Source of the DNA: Prosthecochloris ethylica
GTDB lineage: Bacteria; Bacteroidota; Chlorobiia; Chlorobiales; Chlorobiaceae
Length of the DNA: 64,000 bases
Reading direction: 5' to 3' (one strand)
NCBI RefSeq assembly: GCF_015234275.1
Contig: NZ_JADGII010000011.1
Under the pieces are notes generated by a model, which had not been told where the DNA came from, made no database searches, and saw only the letters and a program-made list of their open reading frames with translations. This document shows positions 15,466-25,217 of the stretch, piece after piece; position 1 is the stretch's first letter; the number at the start of each line of letters is the position of its first letter. A program made the position numbers and the translations under genes.

Positions 15466-18204
15466 TTACCAGTCAGCCTTGATGCCGACGAGGAACTTCC
15501 TGTCATAATATTCATCCTGTGCGACATACTTTTCGCTTCCCTGGTAGAAGCGCATCGGCTCGTTGGTGAGGTTGCTGACCTCGACGTAGAGCTGTACGAT
15601 GTCACTGAGGCGGTAGCCACCGTTCAGGTCGAGGTGGAACGCCTCGTCATAGTAGCGGTCTTCCCACTCTTCTTCGCCGATCGCGCCTTCTTCGGAATCG
15701 ATGAAGTCGCTGTGGTAGTTTGCCGACAGTCGGATGTTGAACGGCCCTTTTTCATAGGCTATGGATGCGTTTGCCGTGTGTTCCGGGCTGCCGGGCAGCG
15801 GCAGATCATCCCCTTCACGCCCCTCTATGCTGAAATTGTCGATTTCGGAGTGCGTGTAGGTGTAGTTCAGGTAGAGCCCGAGGCCGGGGATGAACGGCAG
15901 CTGGAACTGTGCAGCGGTCTCGATGCCTGTCAGGGTCCCGTCTCCGGCATTGACCGGCATGTAGTATTCATTGCTGCCGTCTTCAGTTACCCGGGTGACG
16001 ATAAAGTCGCTGATCGACTTGTAGAATACACCGGCTGACAGGATGCCGACATCGCTCAGGTAGTGCTCGATCATCAGGTCGACGTTTTTCGAGAGCGTCG
16101 GTTCGAGATCAGGGTTGCCGAAATAGTACTCGTCCTCATCGATGATGGTATAGGGAGCAAGGTCGAAGTAGTTCGGCCTGGCCAGAGAGTGCGTGTAGGC
16201 AAGCTTGACATTGGTCAGGTCGTTCAGCCTGTAGCGCAGGTGGACGTAAGGCAGCACGTTGGTGTAGCTTGCATCTTCTCCGGTTACCTTTTCCAGCGGA
16301 GTCTCTTCGTCGACAAACCTGTAGGCTTCGTACTCGTTGCTGGTGTGCTCGAGCCTTGCGCCGCCAAGCAGGGTTGTCCTGTCCGTGAGCTCCCAGGTTC
16401 CCATGAGATAGGCCGCCTTGACCTGCTCTTTTGCGTCGAAGTTGCCGGCAAGCTCTTCCAGAACAGCTGTTTTCTCGAAATCGTCACTGTCGAGGTCGAT
16501 GCTGCCGAGGAATTCATTCGAGACAAACGTACCGGCTTCGTACTTGTCGTCCGGCAGGAAGTTCTCCTTGGTCATGTCCTCGAGGTTGCTGAAGGCCTGT
16601 GCAAGCAACGCATGTTCCGCATCATCATCAACAGGTTCGTATTCGTAGAACTCGTTGTCGCGCCTTTTCTGTTTGTCGCGGATCTTTCCGCCGAACTTCA
16701 GGGTGAACTCGTCCGAGACGTCGTAGGTGAAGTTCAGCGCGAAGTTCTTGTCGATGTCTTCGGTGTACTGGTGCTCCTCGGTCAGCTCGTCAAGTTCCCA
16801 CAGGCCGTTGTCCGAGACGCCGCCCGAAATGCCCGAAGGCAGCGAGACGAACGGTTTTGAGGGGTTGCTGATGTCAATGGCTGCAGCACTGGCGTCAACC
16901 TCTGTCTTGAGCGCGAGGTAGCGCTCGTTCGGGCGGTCTTCGGAGGCCTTCGAGTATGCTGCCTGCCAGTCCATGTCGAGTCTGCCGAAATCGTGCTCGC
17001 CGCCGAGCGCAAAGGACATCATCTTCTGGTCTTCGAGGCGCGCGTCATTTTTCGTTCCGCCCTTGACCTCTCGGACTATTTCGAAGGTATCATCCAGCAG
17101 GTCCTTGTACTTCGTCCTGAAGCGGTTTTCGTAGTCGCTGCGCCAGTTGTAGATGCCGGTGAACTTCAGCACGTGGTTGTCGTTGAACCGGTAGTCGAGC
17201 GCGGTCGAGAAGCTGCGGCGGATGCGGCGCACGTCATAGGTGCGTTCCTGGAACTCGTCGAGCAGGATATTGCCGTCGTCCTCGCCCCATTCGGCTTCGA
17301 TGTCGTCAGATCCGAAGTCGTTGTCGTCGTAGGACATGCTGAAAAGTACGCCGAGCCTGTCATCGGAAAAGCGGTTGCCGTAGGTGCCTCCGACCTGGTA
17401 GCGGCCCCCTCCGGTTTCCTCGATCAGGTTGTAGCCGCCGCCGGCGTTCAGGGAGATGCGTTCTTCGGCCGGAACTTTCGTGACCAGGTTGATGGAGCCT
17501 CCGATCGCGTCGGCGTCCATGTCGGGGGTAAGGGCCTTGGTGACCTCGATCGTCTGGATCATGTCAGCTGGTACCAGGTCGAGCTGGATGGTTCTGTTTT
17601 CCGCTTCAGCCGACGGGATGCGTTCGCCGTTGACAGTGACCGAGTTGAAACGCGGTTCCGTGCCTCGAACGTGGCCGAAACGGGCCTCTCCCTGGTCACC
17701 GAACACACTGATGCCGGGAATTCGTTTCAGCGCATCGCCTACGTTCGCGTCAGGGAATTTCCCGATCTGGTCGGCTGCGACAACATTGGTGACGTTCAGG
17801 TTGTTTTTCTGCTGGTTCAGTGCCTTTGCCTGCCCTTTGAGCATCGTGCCGACGACGGTGATTTCTTCGCTGACGAGCAGCCCGGGCTGAAGCCTGATGG
17901 TAAGGCGTGCGGTATCGTCTCCTGAAAAGGCTACAGGGAATTCCTCCGTGACGTAGCCGAGGTACGAGGTGACGATCACCGGTGAGGTCTGCTGGACGTT
18001 TTCAATGCGGAAACGGCCGTCCTGGCCGCTGATTGAGCCGTTTGCCGTGCCTTTGACGGAAATGTTCGCACCGGGAAGCGGCAGGCCGTCTGTATCGTCG
18101 ACGACCATGCCGGTGATCGTCCCGGCCAGGGAGTCAGATACCGGTATGGTTCCGGCAAGCATGACGGTCAGGAGCGTCATGCAGAGCAATCCTGCATGTT
18201 TCAT
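15466..18204 (-). CDS. TonB-dependent receptor with N-terminal carboxypeptidase-regulatory-like domain
   Basis: 912 residues: signal peptide (to about SLAG), CarboxypepD_reg-like domain (ITGMVVDDTDGLPLPGANISVKGTANGSISGQDGRFRIE, ~30-105), plug domain (DQIGKFPDANVGDALKRIPGISVFGDQGEARFGHVRGTEPRFNSVTVNG, ~140-200), and a 22-strand barrel ending in an aromatic (KADW), as outer-membrane proteins do. This receptor subtype is often found next to phytases, which suggests import of phytate-derived or other organic phosphate compounds; that substrate is inferred. The phytase gene follows 14 bp later on the same strand. Confidence 0.88.
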   Translation of the reverse strand: MKHAGLLCMTLLTVMLAGTIPVSDSLAGTITGMVVDDTDGLPLPGANISVKGTANGSISGQDGRFRIENVQQTSPVIVTSYLGYVTEEFPVAFSGDDTARLTIRLQPGLLVSEEITVVGTMLKGQAKALNQQKNNLNVTNVVAADQIGKFPDANVGDALKRIPGISVFGDQGEARFGHVRGTEPRFNSVTVNGERIPSAEAENRTIQLDLVPADMIQTIEVTKALTPDMDADAIGGSINLVTKVPAEERISLNAGGGYNLIEETGGGRYQVGGTYGNRFSDDRLGVLFSMSYDDNDFGSDDIEAEWGEDDGNILLDEFQERTYDVRRIRRSFSTALDYRFNDNHVLKFTGIYNWRSDYENRFRTKYKDLLDDTFEIVREVKGGTKNDARLEDQKMMSFALGGEHDFGRLDMDWQAAYSKASEDRPNERYLALKTEVDASAAAIDISNPSKPFVSLPSGISGGVSDNGLWELDELTEEHQYTEDIDKNFALNFTYDVSDEFTLKFGGKIRDKQKRRDNEFYEYEPVDDDAEHALLAQAFSNLEDMTKENFLPDDKYEAGTFVSNEFLGSIDLDSDDFEKTAVLEELAGNFDAKEQVKAAYLMGTWELTDRTTLLGGARLEHTSNEYEAYRFVDEETPLEKVTGEDASYTNVLPYVHLRYRLNDLTNVKLAYTHSLARPNYFDLAPYTIIDEDEYYFGNPDLEPTLSKNVDLMIEHYLSDVGILSAGVFYKSISDFIVTRVTEDGSNEYYMPVNAGDGTLTGIETAAQFQLPFIPGLGLYLNYTYTHSEIDNFSIEGREGDDLPLPGSPEHTANASIAYEKGPFNIRLSANYHSDFIDSEEGAIGEEEWEDRYYDEAFHLDLNGGYRLSDIVQLYVEVSNLTNEPMRFYQGSEKYVAQDEYYDRKFLVGIKADW

Positions 18205-18490
18205 GATGTTGAAGTGGTTTGTGGTGAGCTGCTTTACTGTTTTGTGACGTGCTTCGATGACAGCGTCTGTAGATTATGTGTTTCAGCGATTCCGGAAAAC
18301 CCCGCTGTGTAACGATCCTGTTAATGGTTTGTTACGGCTGTGTGAGATGGCGTGTTTCCGGCGTGCCGGTTCCTGCCGGAAGGATGCTCTCGGGGTGTGG
18401 TTCCGGTGTTACGCTCTGTGCAGGGAGAGGCGGGAAGCTGTCATCATGCATCTGAAAGGGTTATATTGCAGGAAAGAAACTGCTGTTGAG
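18205..18490. other. Divergent region between the TonB receptor and the Cache lipoprotein
   Basis: 286 bp without a convincing gene. The Cache-protein frame stays open back to 18257, but that part is Cys/Arg-rich and lacks protein-like features. It should hold the two divergent promoters; I could not assign hexamers. Confidence 0.35.
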
Positions 18491-19414
18491 ATGTTCAGAC
18501 GTCCTGCGTTCCTTTCCGATCTCGTCCGGTTGCTGTGTTTCTTTGCATGGCTGCTGCTCGGCGCATGTGAAAGCCGGTACGATGATCTTGACCTGTCGGT
18601 CTACGATTACCGTGATACGCGTAATCTTGTGCGGTTTGTGCACGATGCAGCCCGTGTTCTCGAGCGCGAGGGGCTTTCCGGCCTCGAGGAGTTCCGCACG
18701 GACAAGCGTTACCGTTCTCCGGACCGGTATCTCTACGTGTACGACATGCAGGCCAACAACCTGTACCATGCAGGGATGCCGTCCCTGGAGGGAAAGAACC
18801 TGTACGAGGTGACCGACATCAACGGAAAAAAAGTCTCGCAGCTTATTCTGCAGGCACTCGACGATCCGGGCAATCGCCATGCCTGGGTTCATTATACCTG
18901 GTGGGCTCCGGGATCGTTCTATCCGGTGCCCAAGTCATCCTGCCATGCCAGGGTGACGACACCGGAGGGTGTCGAGGTGTATGTGGGAGCCGGGATGGAT
19001 TTTCCTCACGAGGAAAAGGAGTTTGTGCGCATTGTGGTGGACGGCGCGGTCAGGCTGATCGAAACGAGCGGCGAACAGGCCCTGGCAGAGCTTGCCGATC
19101 CCCGTTCGTGCTGGAATTACCGCGATGTGCGCGTGTTTGCGTTCTTCCGCGACGGTCGTCTCCTGATTTCTCCGGTCGTGCAGGACAGTCTTCTCCAGCT
19201 GCAGCTGTTCGAGTGCCGCGATGAAGTCGGCCACAAGCCGTTTGCAAGCGCGGTGAACCGGCTCGATACCCGTGAACGGGTATGGGAGGTGTTCATGGTC
19301 CGCAGCCGTTACCAGCGTACGCCTGTCAAGAAGTGCCTCTATCTCTGCAGGACGTCTCTTGGCGGGCAGGATCTTTTTGTCGGGGCGATTACCGATCTTC
19401 CGCAACCTCCATAG
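18491..19414 (+). CDS. Cache-domain (ligand-sensing) lipoprotein, two Cache-like modules
   Basis: 307 residues from MFRRPAFLSDLVRLLCFFAWLLLGACESR, a lipoprotein signal with lipobox LLGAC. The rest forms two Cache-like modules. The first contains YLYVYDMQANNLYHAGMPSLEGKNLYEVTDINGKKVSQLI, and HARVTTPEGVEVYVGAGMDF closes it; the second contains DVRVFAFFRDGRLLISPVVQ and closes at GQDLFVGAITDL. Such free-standing Cache proteins bind small ligands outside the cytoplasm and may hand the signal to a partner; no partner is adjacent. An earlier ATG at 18446 is possible, but the signal peptide fits 18491 best. Confidence 0.75.
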   Translation: MFRRPAFLSDLVRLLCFFAWLLLGACESRYDDLDLSVYDYRDTRNLVRFVHDAARVLEREGLSGLEEFRTDKRYRSPDRYLYVYDMQANNLYHAGMPSLEGKNLYEVTDINGKKVSQLILQALDDPGNRHAWVHYTWWAPGSFYPVPKSSCHARVTTPEGVEVYVGAGMDFPHEEKEFVRIVVDGAVRLIETSGEQALAELADPRSCWNYRDVRVFAFFRDGRLLISPVVQDSLLQLQLFECRDEVGHKPFASAVNRLDTRERVWEVFMVRSRYQRTPVKKCLYLCRTSLGGQDLFVGAITDLPQPP

Positions 19415-19434
19415 CATACTGAAAGGGGTGCTGT

Positions 19435-20790
19435 ATGGCAGAACAGAAAAAGGCACTGGAATACCGTTTTGATGAAATGCCTCCGGCAGGCCATCTGCTG
19501 ATGCTGTCGCTGCAGCATGTCATGCTGATGTTCGTGTCGGTGGGTCTGCCCATCATTTTTACCAGCCAGATCAACGAAAGCAGCCAGTTTGCCGCTACCC
19601 TGGTCGCTCTCTCCATGCTTGCCGCCGGACTGGGGTCGATCATCCAGTCGGCAGGACTGCCGTTTATCGGCTCGGGGTATCTCTGCCCCAATGTCTGCGG
19701 ACCCTCTTATCTCAGCCTTTCACTCTCAGCCGCCTGGGCCGGCGGGATTCCCCTGATGCGCGGCATGATCATTCTCGCAGGCCTGGTCGAAATGGCACTC
19801 GCCCCGATGGTGCACAAGCTGAAAACGGTGTTTCCGGGGTTTATCGTAGGTCTGGTCGTGGCCATGGTGGGGATCAGTGTCATCAGGATGTCGGTGACCT
19901 CGCTGTTCGGTCTCGAGTTCCGGGGTGATGCCATCCGCAGCGCGGATATTGCTATCGGTATGGCTTCGCTGCTTGTGATGGTGCTCTGCAATATCTGGGG
20001 GAAAGGGTTCGTTCGGATCTACTGCCTGCTGATCGGTATGGTTGCCGGGTGGGGGCTTGCGCTGGCGGTGGAGCCGGAGTACCGGCATGCACTCGCCCTG
20101 GTGCGCGAGAGCGAGATGTTCGCCCTGCCGTCCCCGGGAGCGGCATTCAGCGGAATACAGTTCCGGCTGGACATGGTGATACCGTTCGTGGTGATCGCCG
20201 TCAGCGGCTCACTCAAGTCATTCGGCAATCTGCTGGCGGCCCAGAAGCTCTCCGAGCCGGAACGTGAGCAGGTCGATTATACCCCTGTCCGCAAGGGGTT
20301 GCTGGCTGACGGGCTGTCGACCGCCCTGGCCGGACTGATCGGAGGTATGGCGGTCGACACGTCATCGAGCAATATCGGGCTGGCCGGAAGTACCCGGGTA
20401 CTCAGTCGGTGGATCAGTGTGGTTGCCGGGGTGCTGTTCATTCTGCTGGCGTTCTGCCCCAAAGTGACGATGGCGCTGTCGCTCATGCCGAAACCGGTTC
20501 TCGGTGCGTCGATTATCTTCGCCGGCTGCTTCATGATCAGCACCGGCTTTCTGGAGATGTTCAGCGACGAGTGGGACGCACGGAAAACGTTTTCGGTGGG
20601 TATTGCACTGTTCTTCGGTCTCAGCACGGCTTTTCTGCCAGCCCTGTACGCCCGTGCGCCAGAACTCATCAGGACATTTTTTACCGATCCCCTGCCGACC
20701 ACCACCATCCTGGCCGTTGTTCTGAACCAGCTGTTCACGCTCGATCGGACGGCGGCAGCATTTCTGCGCCGCTTCAGGTCAACGGACTAA
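19435..20790 (+). CDS. NCS2-family nucleobase (xanthine/uracil) permease
   Basis: 451 residues with about 14 spans. Family features: QHVMLMFVSVGLPIIF near residue 27, the GSGYLCPNVCGPSYLS segment near 80, PGFIVGLVVAMVGISVIRMS in the middle, and the substrate-site region of TM8-TM10 around ALAGLIGGMAVDTSSSNIGLAGSTRVLSR near 310. It imports purines or pyrimidines by H+ or Na+ symport. Its stop codon overlaps that of trkH (20787-20790), so the two genes are convergent with no space for a separate terminator. The exact base transported is not evident. Confidence 0.88.
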   Translation: MAEQKKALEYRFDEMPPAGHLLMLSLQHVMLMFVSVGLPIIFTSQINESSQFAATLVALSMLAAGLGSIIQSAGLPFIGSGYLCPNVCGPSYLSLSLSAAWAGGIPLMRGMIILAGLVEMALAPMVHKLKTVFPGFIVGLVVAMVGISVIRMSVTSLFGLEFRGDAIRSADIAIGMASLLVMVLCNIWGKGFVRIYCLLIGMVAGWGLALAVEPEYRHALALVRESEMFALPSPGAAFSGIQFRLDMVIPFVVIAVSGSLKSFGNLLAAQKLSEPEREQVDYTPVRKGLLADGLSTALAGLIGGMAVDTSSSNIGLAGSTRVLSRWISVVAGVLFILLAFCPKVTMALSLMPKPVLGASIIFAGCFMISTGFLEMFSDEWDARKTFSVGIALFFGLSTAFLPALYARAPELIRTFFTDPLPTTTILAVVLNQLFTLDRTAAAFLRRFRSTD

Positions 20791-22244
20791 CCTTTCCAGA
20801 ATGACGGATAGAACATCACCAGGACCGAAAACATCTCGAGCCGGCCGGTCAGCATGTTGAAGGAGAGGAACCATTTTCCGGCATCGGAGATATGGGCAAA
20901 GGTGTTCGTGGGCCCGACATCGCCGAATCCCGGACCGATGTTGAGCAGCGCAGCGATGATTGCGCTCATGGAGCTGACGTAGTCCATGTCGTCGATGAGC
21001 GTCATGACCGCTCCCCCGATGAAAATCATGAAGATATTGACGATAAAGTAGCTGACGGCCAGGTTGATGACCGGCTGCTCCGCTATGCGCCCGTTGATCC
21101 TGACCGGGACCACGGCCATCGGCTGCAGGAGTTTTTTCCCGGTCGCGTAGAGGTGCTTGCTGATGATTTCGTAATGCACCACTTTGATGCCGCTGGTTGT
21201 CGAACCCGCGCAGGCCCCGATAAAGCAGACGATGACAAGGATCATCTGTGCAGCCTGGGGCCAGGCTTCATAGTCGGCGGTGGTGAAGCCGGTGGTCGTG
21301 AGAATGGAAACGACCTGGAACGCGGCGTGGCGGAGAGCGTCGGGGAAACTGGTCGAAGAACTGCCGAACGCAAGCAGAAGGGTGGTGACGATGCAGAAAA
21401 AGAGCACGAAGCCGGTATACCATCGGAATTCGGTGTTTTCCCTGAATGACTCCCAGTCTTTCCTGATGAGCTGATAATGCAGCATGAAGGTCATGCCTCC
21501 GAGAAACATGAAAACAATGGTGATCCAGTCGAACCACGCGTTGTCGTAGTAGCCCAGGCTGGTGTTTTTCGTTGAATACCCCGAGGTGGAGACGGTGCCG
21601 AATGCGTGGCAGAGTGCATCGAAGAGCGGCATGCCGAACCCCCAGAGCAGGAGGGCCTGTACACAAATCAGGACAAGGTAGATTGCCCAGAGCCAGATAG
21701 CGGTCTGTTTGACACGGGGAAGAATTTTTTCTCCGGTGATGACCTGGCCGGGGTCGGCTTCCGCCTTGTAGAGCTGCATGCCCCCGATGCCGAGGAGCGG
21801 GAGAATGATGATGGTCACCATGATGAACCCCATGCCGCCGATCAGGTGGGTCATGCTTCGCCAGAAGAGCAGACCGTGAGGCATGGCTTCGATATCATCG
21901 AGTATGGTGGCCCCGGTGGTCGTGTAGCCGGACATCATCTCGAAAAACGCGTCGGTGAACGACGGGATGGATCCGTGGATGATAAAGGGCATGGCCGAGA
22001 CCGCCGAGACCAGGATCCAGCCGAACGCGACAATGAAAAAACCGTCACGGATGGTCAGTTCCTGGTTACGTCGGAACAGCCACCAGACAGGAAGACCCGT
22101 GCCGACCGCTATGGCCATGGAGGCGAGAAACGACATGGCATCGCCGTCATTGTAAATCAGGGATGCGGCAAGAGGAAAGATCATGGTACTGCCGATGAAT
22201 ACCATCAGCATACCGAGGACACTGGCTATGGCCGGGAAATTCAT
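20787..22244 (-). CDS. trkH: Trk K+ uptake system, membrane subunit TrkH/TrkG
   Basis: 485 residues with the repeated M1-P-M2 pore layout. Selectivity-loop segments include SGYTTTGATIL near 106-116, FGTVSTSGYSTKN near 216-228, VSILTTTGFTTADY near 318-331 and AALLNIGPGFGDVG near 440-453. It starts five bases after trkA ends and is translated with it. It forms the K+ channel gated by the TrkA ring; K+ uptake is the first response to osmotic upshift in many bacteria. Confidence 0.94.
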   Translation of the reverse strand: MNFPAIASVLGMLMVFIGSTMIFPLAASLIYNDGDAMSFLASMAIAVGTGLPVWWLFRRNQELTIRDGFFIVAFGWILVSAVSAMPFIIHGSIPSFTDAFFEMMSGYTTTGATILDDIEAMPHGLLFWRSMTHLIGGMGFIMVTIIILPLLGIGGMQLYKAEADPGQVITGEKILPRVKQTAIWLWAIYLVLICVQALLLWGFGMPLFDALCHAFGTVSTSGYSTKNTSLGYYDNAWFDWITIVFMFLGGMTFMLHYQLIRKDWESFRENTEFRWYTGFVLFFCIVTTLLLAFGSSSTSFPDALRHAAFQVVSILTTTGFTTADYEAWPQAAQMILVIVCFIGACAGSTTSGIKVVHYEIISKHLYATGKKLLQPMAVVPVRINGRIAEQPVINLAVSYFIVNIFMIFIGGAVMTLIDDMDYVSSMSAIIAALLNIGPGFGDVGPTNTFAHISDAGKWFLSFNMLTGRLEMFSVLVMFYPSFWKG

Positions 22245-22249
22245 AAAGC

Positions 22250-23638
22250 TTACTGGAAGAGTTTGCGGGCGTCTTTCAGACTTCTGGTGGCCGAGACGAC
22301 AATGGTGCGTTCACCCGCTTCAATTTTTGTGTCGTCATCGGTGAGTATGCATTCATCGTTTCGGATGATACCGGCGATCTTGATGCCTTTTTCCTGCAGC
22401 ATGCCGCGCAGGCGCCCGAGACGCTTTTTCGTGACCGCTGAACGGGGGGCCGCTTCGAGCTCGATGACCTCTGCATCGACGCCGTGCAGGTGTGCGACAG
22501 AGAGCAGTTCTCCCATGCGGATGAACTTGATGATCTCGTTGGCTGCGGAGATTTTCATGTTCAGGGCGATATCGAGGCCGATGGTCGAGGCCAGTACGAG
22601 GTAGTCCTCTTTTTTGACCAGCGCGATGGTCTTGCCCTCCTTTCCGGTCGGGTCGACATTGGTCCGGTTCATGATATGCTTGGCGAGCAGGCAGCTGATG
22701 ATATTGGTTTCGTTGTTGCCGGTGGTGGCGATGAATGTATCGGTTTCCATCAGTCCGCCCAGCACCATCACGTTGACATCCGTGCCGTCGCCGAGCAGCA
22801 CCTCGGTGTTTTTCAGTGACGAGGCAAGCTCTTCTGCATGTTCCTTGTCGCTTTCGATCAGCTTGATTTTTACGGTTTTGCCGAGCAGCTCGGCAACACG
22901 GGCCCCGACCATGCCGCCGCCGACGATCATGACGCGCTGAATGGTCTGTTCCCTGGTTCCCATGAGTTGCATGAGGCGGGAAAGGTGCCCGCCGTTGAGC
23001 ATGATGAATACCTGGTCGTTGGCAAGGATGGTATCGTCGTCGCCGGGAATGATGGTATTGATCCCCCGGGCGACAGCGACGATCCTGAACGGGAAGTCGC
23101 TGTGTGCAAGCTTGATCTCCTTGACGGTTTTGTCGGCGATCGGGCAGTCAGGGGTGACCCGCAGGGCGCACACCTTCATCTCGCCTTCTCCGATGTCGAT
23201 GACGTCATTTGCCGCCGCACGCATCACCAGCCGGGCGATTTCACGCGCGATCAGTTCTTCCGGATGGATCACCAGGTCGATCTTGAAGTCGTTCTTGTTG
23301 AGGAACGAATTTTCGTACCCGTACTCCGGCGAGCGGACGCGGGCGATTTTCTGCGGGATGCCGAACCGGTCGGCAATGATTGACGCGATCATGTTGACCG
23401 AATCCTGGTCGGTTACGGCAATCATCAGGTCCATGGTTTCCGGCTGGGCTTTTTTCCAGCAGGAGAGTTCCATGGCATTGCCGTCGATCACTCTGGCATC
23501 GATTTTATCGTTCACCGAGCTGATCAGCTGCTGATTGGATTCGATGATGGTGATGTCGTACCCTTCATGCGTGAGGCGTTCGGCAAGGTGAAGCCCGACG
23601 CCGCCGAGGCCGATGATCAAGATATTTGTAACTCCCAT
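22250..23638 (-). CDS. trkA: Trk K+ uptake regulator TrkA (two RCK modules)
   Basis: 462 residues, a tandem of two TrkA-N (Rossmann) plus TrkA-C modules. The first nucleotide-binding loop is NILIIGLGGVGLHLAERL near residue 5 and the second is RVMIVGGGMVGARVAELLG near 235. TrkA-C parts are near 145-225 and 375-460. Peripheral ring on TrkH that binds NAD(H)/ATP and gates K+ flow. First gene of the leftward trkAH operon. Confidence 0.94.
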   Translation of the reverse strand: MGVTNILIIGLGGVGLHLAERLTHEGYDITIIESNQQLISSVNDKIDARVIDGNAMELSCWKKAQPETMDLMIAVTDQDSVNMIASIIADRFGIPQKIARVRSPEYGYENSFLNKNDFKIDLVIHPEELIAREIARLVMRAAANDVIDIGEGEMKVCALRVTPDCPIADKTVKEIKLAHSDFPFRIVAVARGINTIIPGDDDTILANDQVFIMLNGGHLSRLMQLMGTREQTIQRVMIVGGGMVGARVAELLGKTVKIKLIESDKEHAEELASSLKNTEVLLGDGTDVNVMVLGGLMETDTFIATTGNNETNIISCLLAKHIMNRTNVDPTGKEGKTIALVKKEDYLVLASTIGLDIALNMKISAANEIIKFIRMGELLSVAHLHGVDAEVIELEAAPRSAVTKKRLGRLRGMLQEKGIKIAGIIRNDECILTDDDTKIEAGERTIVVSATRSLKDARKLFQ

Positions 23639-23696
23639 TCCCGTTGAAACTCGTTTTTCGGATCTTTCGGGTAATCTATAAAAATAAACGTTTCCC

Positions 23697-24476
23697 TTAT
23701 AACCCCGAGAAGGTCTGCCGTTCCCAGTTGGGGTGAAGCGGGGATGACGATCGGAGTATTTCGCAGACGATATTGTTTTCGTCGCGGGGTCCGAAACCTC
23801 GCTGGGTGAAAATCAGGTTGTCGCCACGTTCGAACACGTCATTGAAATGGAAGTGGTTGAATGCGGAGAGGTACTGTTCGACCCACTGCCGGCCGCAGTG
23901 CTGATAGTGCTTGAGCGGATCGTGGTAATTGACGGCACGCAGGAGCCACCCGCCCCTCATCTCTTCGGACGGTTCGCCTTCGACGACCGGAGGCCCGGCA
24001 AACACGTACGGTGTGCCGGCAGGATCGATCCACCGTCCGTCATCCATGAAGACCGGTCGTGTGGTAAACCCGAAACTGATGGCATCGGGATTGTCCGGAG
24101 CATCGAGGCCGCCCATGGCATAAACGCGTTCCGCATGGCTTTCCTCCCAGGATATCCTGATGACCGACGGCCTGCCGTTACAGGGGTTGTCGACGGTTCT
24201 GGTGTGTGGTGACCGCCAGGCCGATGCTCGTGTCAGTGCAAGAACGCTGCCCCGCAATTCGCCGCCGTACTGTTCGATCAGGGCGGCCTCGCTCGGGTAT
24301 GCAGCGCGTTTGGGGAGCTCTTTGAGCGTTACCCATGCCCACTCGACAGCGGAATTGTCACGAGGGTCGAGGAACGCTTTCAGGGTAATGTGGTACCAGG
24401 TGTCTGCAGATGCCGTAACCGGCAGAAGCAGGATCAGGAGGGTGATGATGCCGGACAGTGTGCGGAAGCGTATCAT
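23697..24476 (-). CDS. Exported protein of unknown function
   Basis: 259 residues from MIRFRTLSGIITLLILLLPVTASA, a clear cleavable signal peptide, followed by DTWYHITLKAFLDPRDNSAVEWAWVTLKEL. The mature protein is rich in aromatic residues (YHDPLKHYQHCGRQWVEQYLSAFNHFHF) and has only three or so cysteines. I do not recognise the family. The start at 24476 is chosen over a TTG at 24497 because it gives the clean signal peptide. It lies 58 bp upstream of trkA on the same strand, but a cotranscribed role is not evident. Confidence 0.75.
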   Translation of the reverse strand: MIRFRTLSGIITLLILLLPVTASADTWYHITLKAFLDPRDNSAVEWAWVTLKELPKRAAYPSEAALIEQYGGELRGSVLALTRASAWRSPHTRTVDNPCNGRPSVIRISWEESHAERVYAMGGLDAPDNPDAISFGFTTRPVFMDDGRWIDPAGTPYVFAGPPVVEGEPSEEMRGGWLLRAVNYHDPLKHYQHCGRQWVEQYLSAFNHFHFNDVFERGDNLIFTQRGFGPRDENNIVCEILRSSSPLHPNWERQTFSGL

Positions 24477-24616
24477 GATGGTGCCGTTTTTCTGCAAGAT
24501 ACAATTTTAGAGTGTCGGGGCTTTTTCTTTTGATGCTCTGATTGTTGTCTTCTTGATGCCAGCATGGTATCTTTTTCGACGATCAACCATAACGATAACC
24601 TGGAGCAATAAAGCGA

Positions 24617-25213
24617 GTGAGAAAGATACTGATACTGTTTGCTCATCCGGCATTTGAAAAATCGCGGGTCAACAAGTGCCTGATCGACGGCATCGAGGAG
24701 ATCGGGGGAGTCACCTTCCGGGACCTGTATGAAATCTATCCTGAAATCGATATCGATCCGGATGCCGAGAGGAAGCTGATCGAGCAGCATGATGTCGTGC
24801 TTCTTCAGTACCCGTTTTTTCTGTTCGGGATGCCGGCCCTGATCAAGGAGTGGATGGACCTTGTCCTGGTGCACGGCTGGGCATTCGGCTCCCGGGGTAC
24901 TGCCCTGAAGGGCAAATGGTTCGGCAGCGTGATGACCACCGGTGGAAGCCGGGGGGCGTACCAGCCTGGCGGATTCAACCGTTTTACCATCCGTCAGCTC
25001 ATCTGCCCGCTCGAGCAGGTGGCCTGTCTCTGCAGAATGCATTTTCTGCCGCCATGGGTCGTGCACGGCACCAATGCGATCAGCCGGGAGGAGATTCTGC
25101 GGCAGAAAGAGCGGTACCATGCCATGCTCGCCCGTCTTGCAGATGACGCGACCGATCTGCACCGCTATGGCAGGCTCGAGTATCTCAATCATTATCAAAC
25201 AGCCGGGGAGTAA
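24617..25213 (+). CDS. kefF: KefF-like NAD(P)H oxidoreductase, ancillary to the K+ efflux protein
   Basis: 198 residues of flavodoxin-like fold. ILILFAHPAFEKSRVNKCLID near the N-terminus and LLQYPFFLFGMPALIKEWMDLVLVHGWAFG near 62-91 match the KefF/MdaB quinone-reductase family; MTTGGSRGAYQPGG near 106-120 is the FMN-site loop. In E. coli KefF binds and activates KefC. Here it lies four bases upstream of a kefC-type gene, supporting the same partnership. The start codon is GTG, with TGGAG about ten bases upstream. Confidence 0.87.
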   Translation: MRKILILFAHPAFEKSRVNKCLIDGIEEIGGVTFRDLYEIYPEIDIDPDAERKLIEQHDVVLLQYPFFLFGMPALIKEWMDLVLVHGWAFGSRGTALKGKWFGSVMTTGGSRGAYQPGGFNRFTIRQLICPLEQVACLCRMHFLPPWVVHGTNAISREEILRQKERYHAMLARLADDATDLHRYGRLEYLNHYQTAGE

Positions 25214-25217
25214 GGGT

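Noticed and set aside
18257..18490. N-terminal extension of the Cache lipoprotein
   Set aside because: The added 78 residues are Cys/Arg-rich and would put the lipoprotein signal in the middle of the protein.
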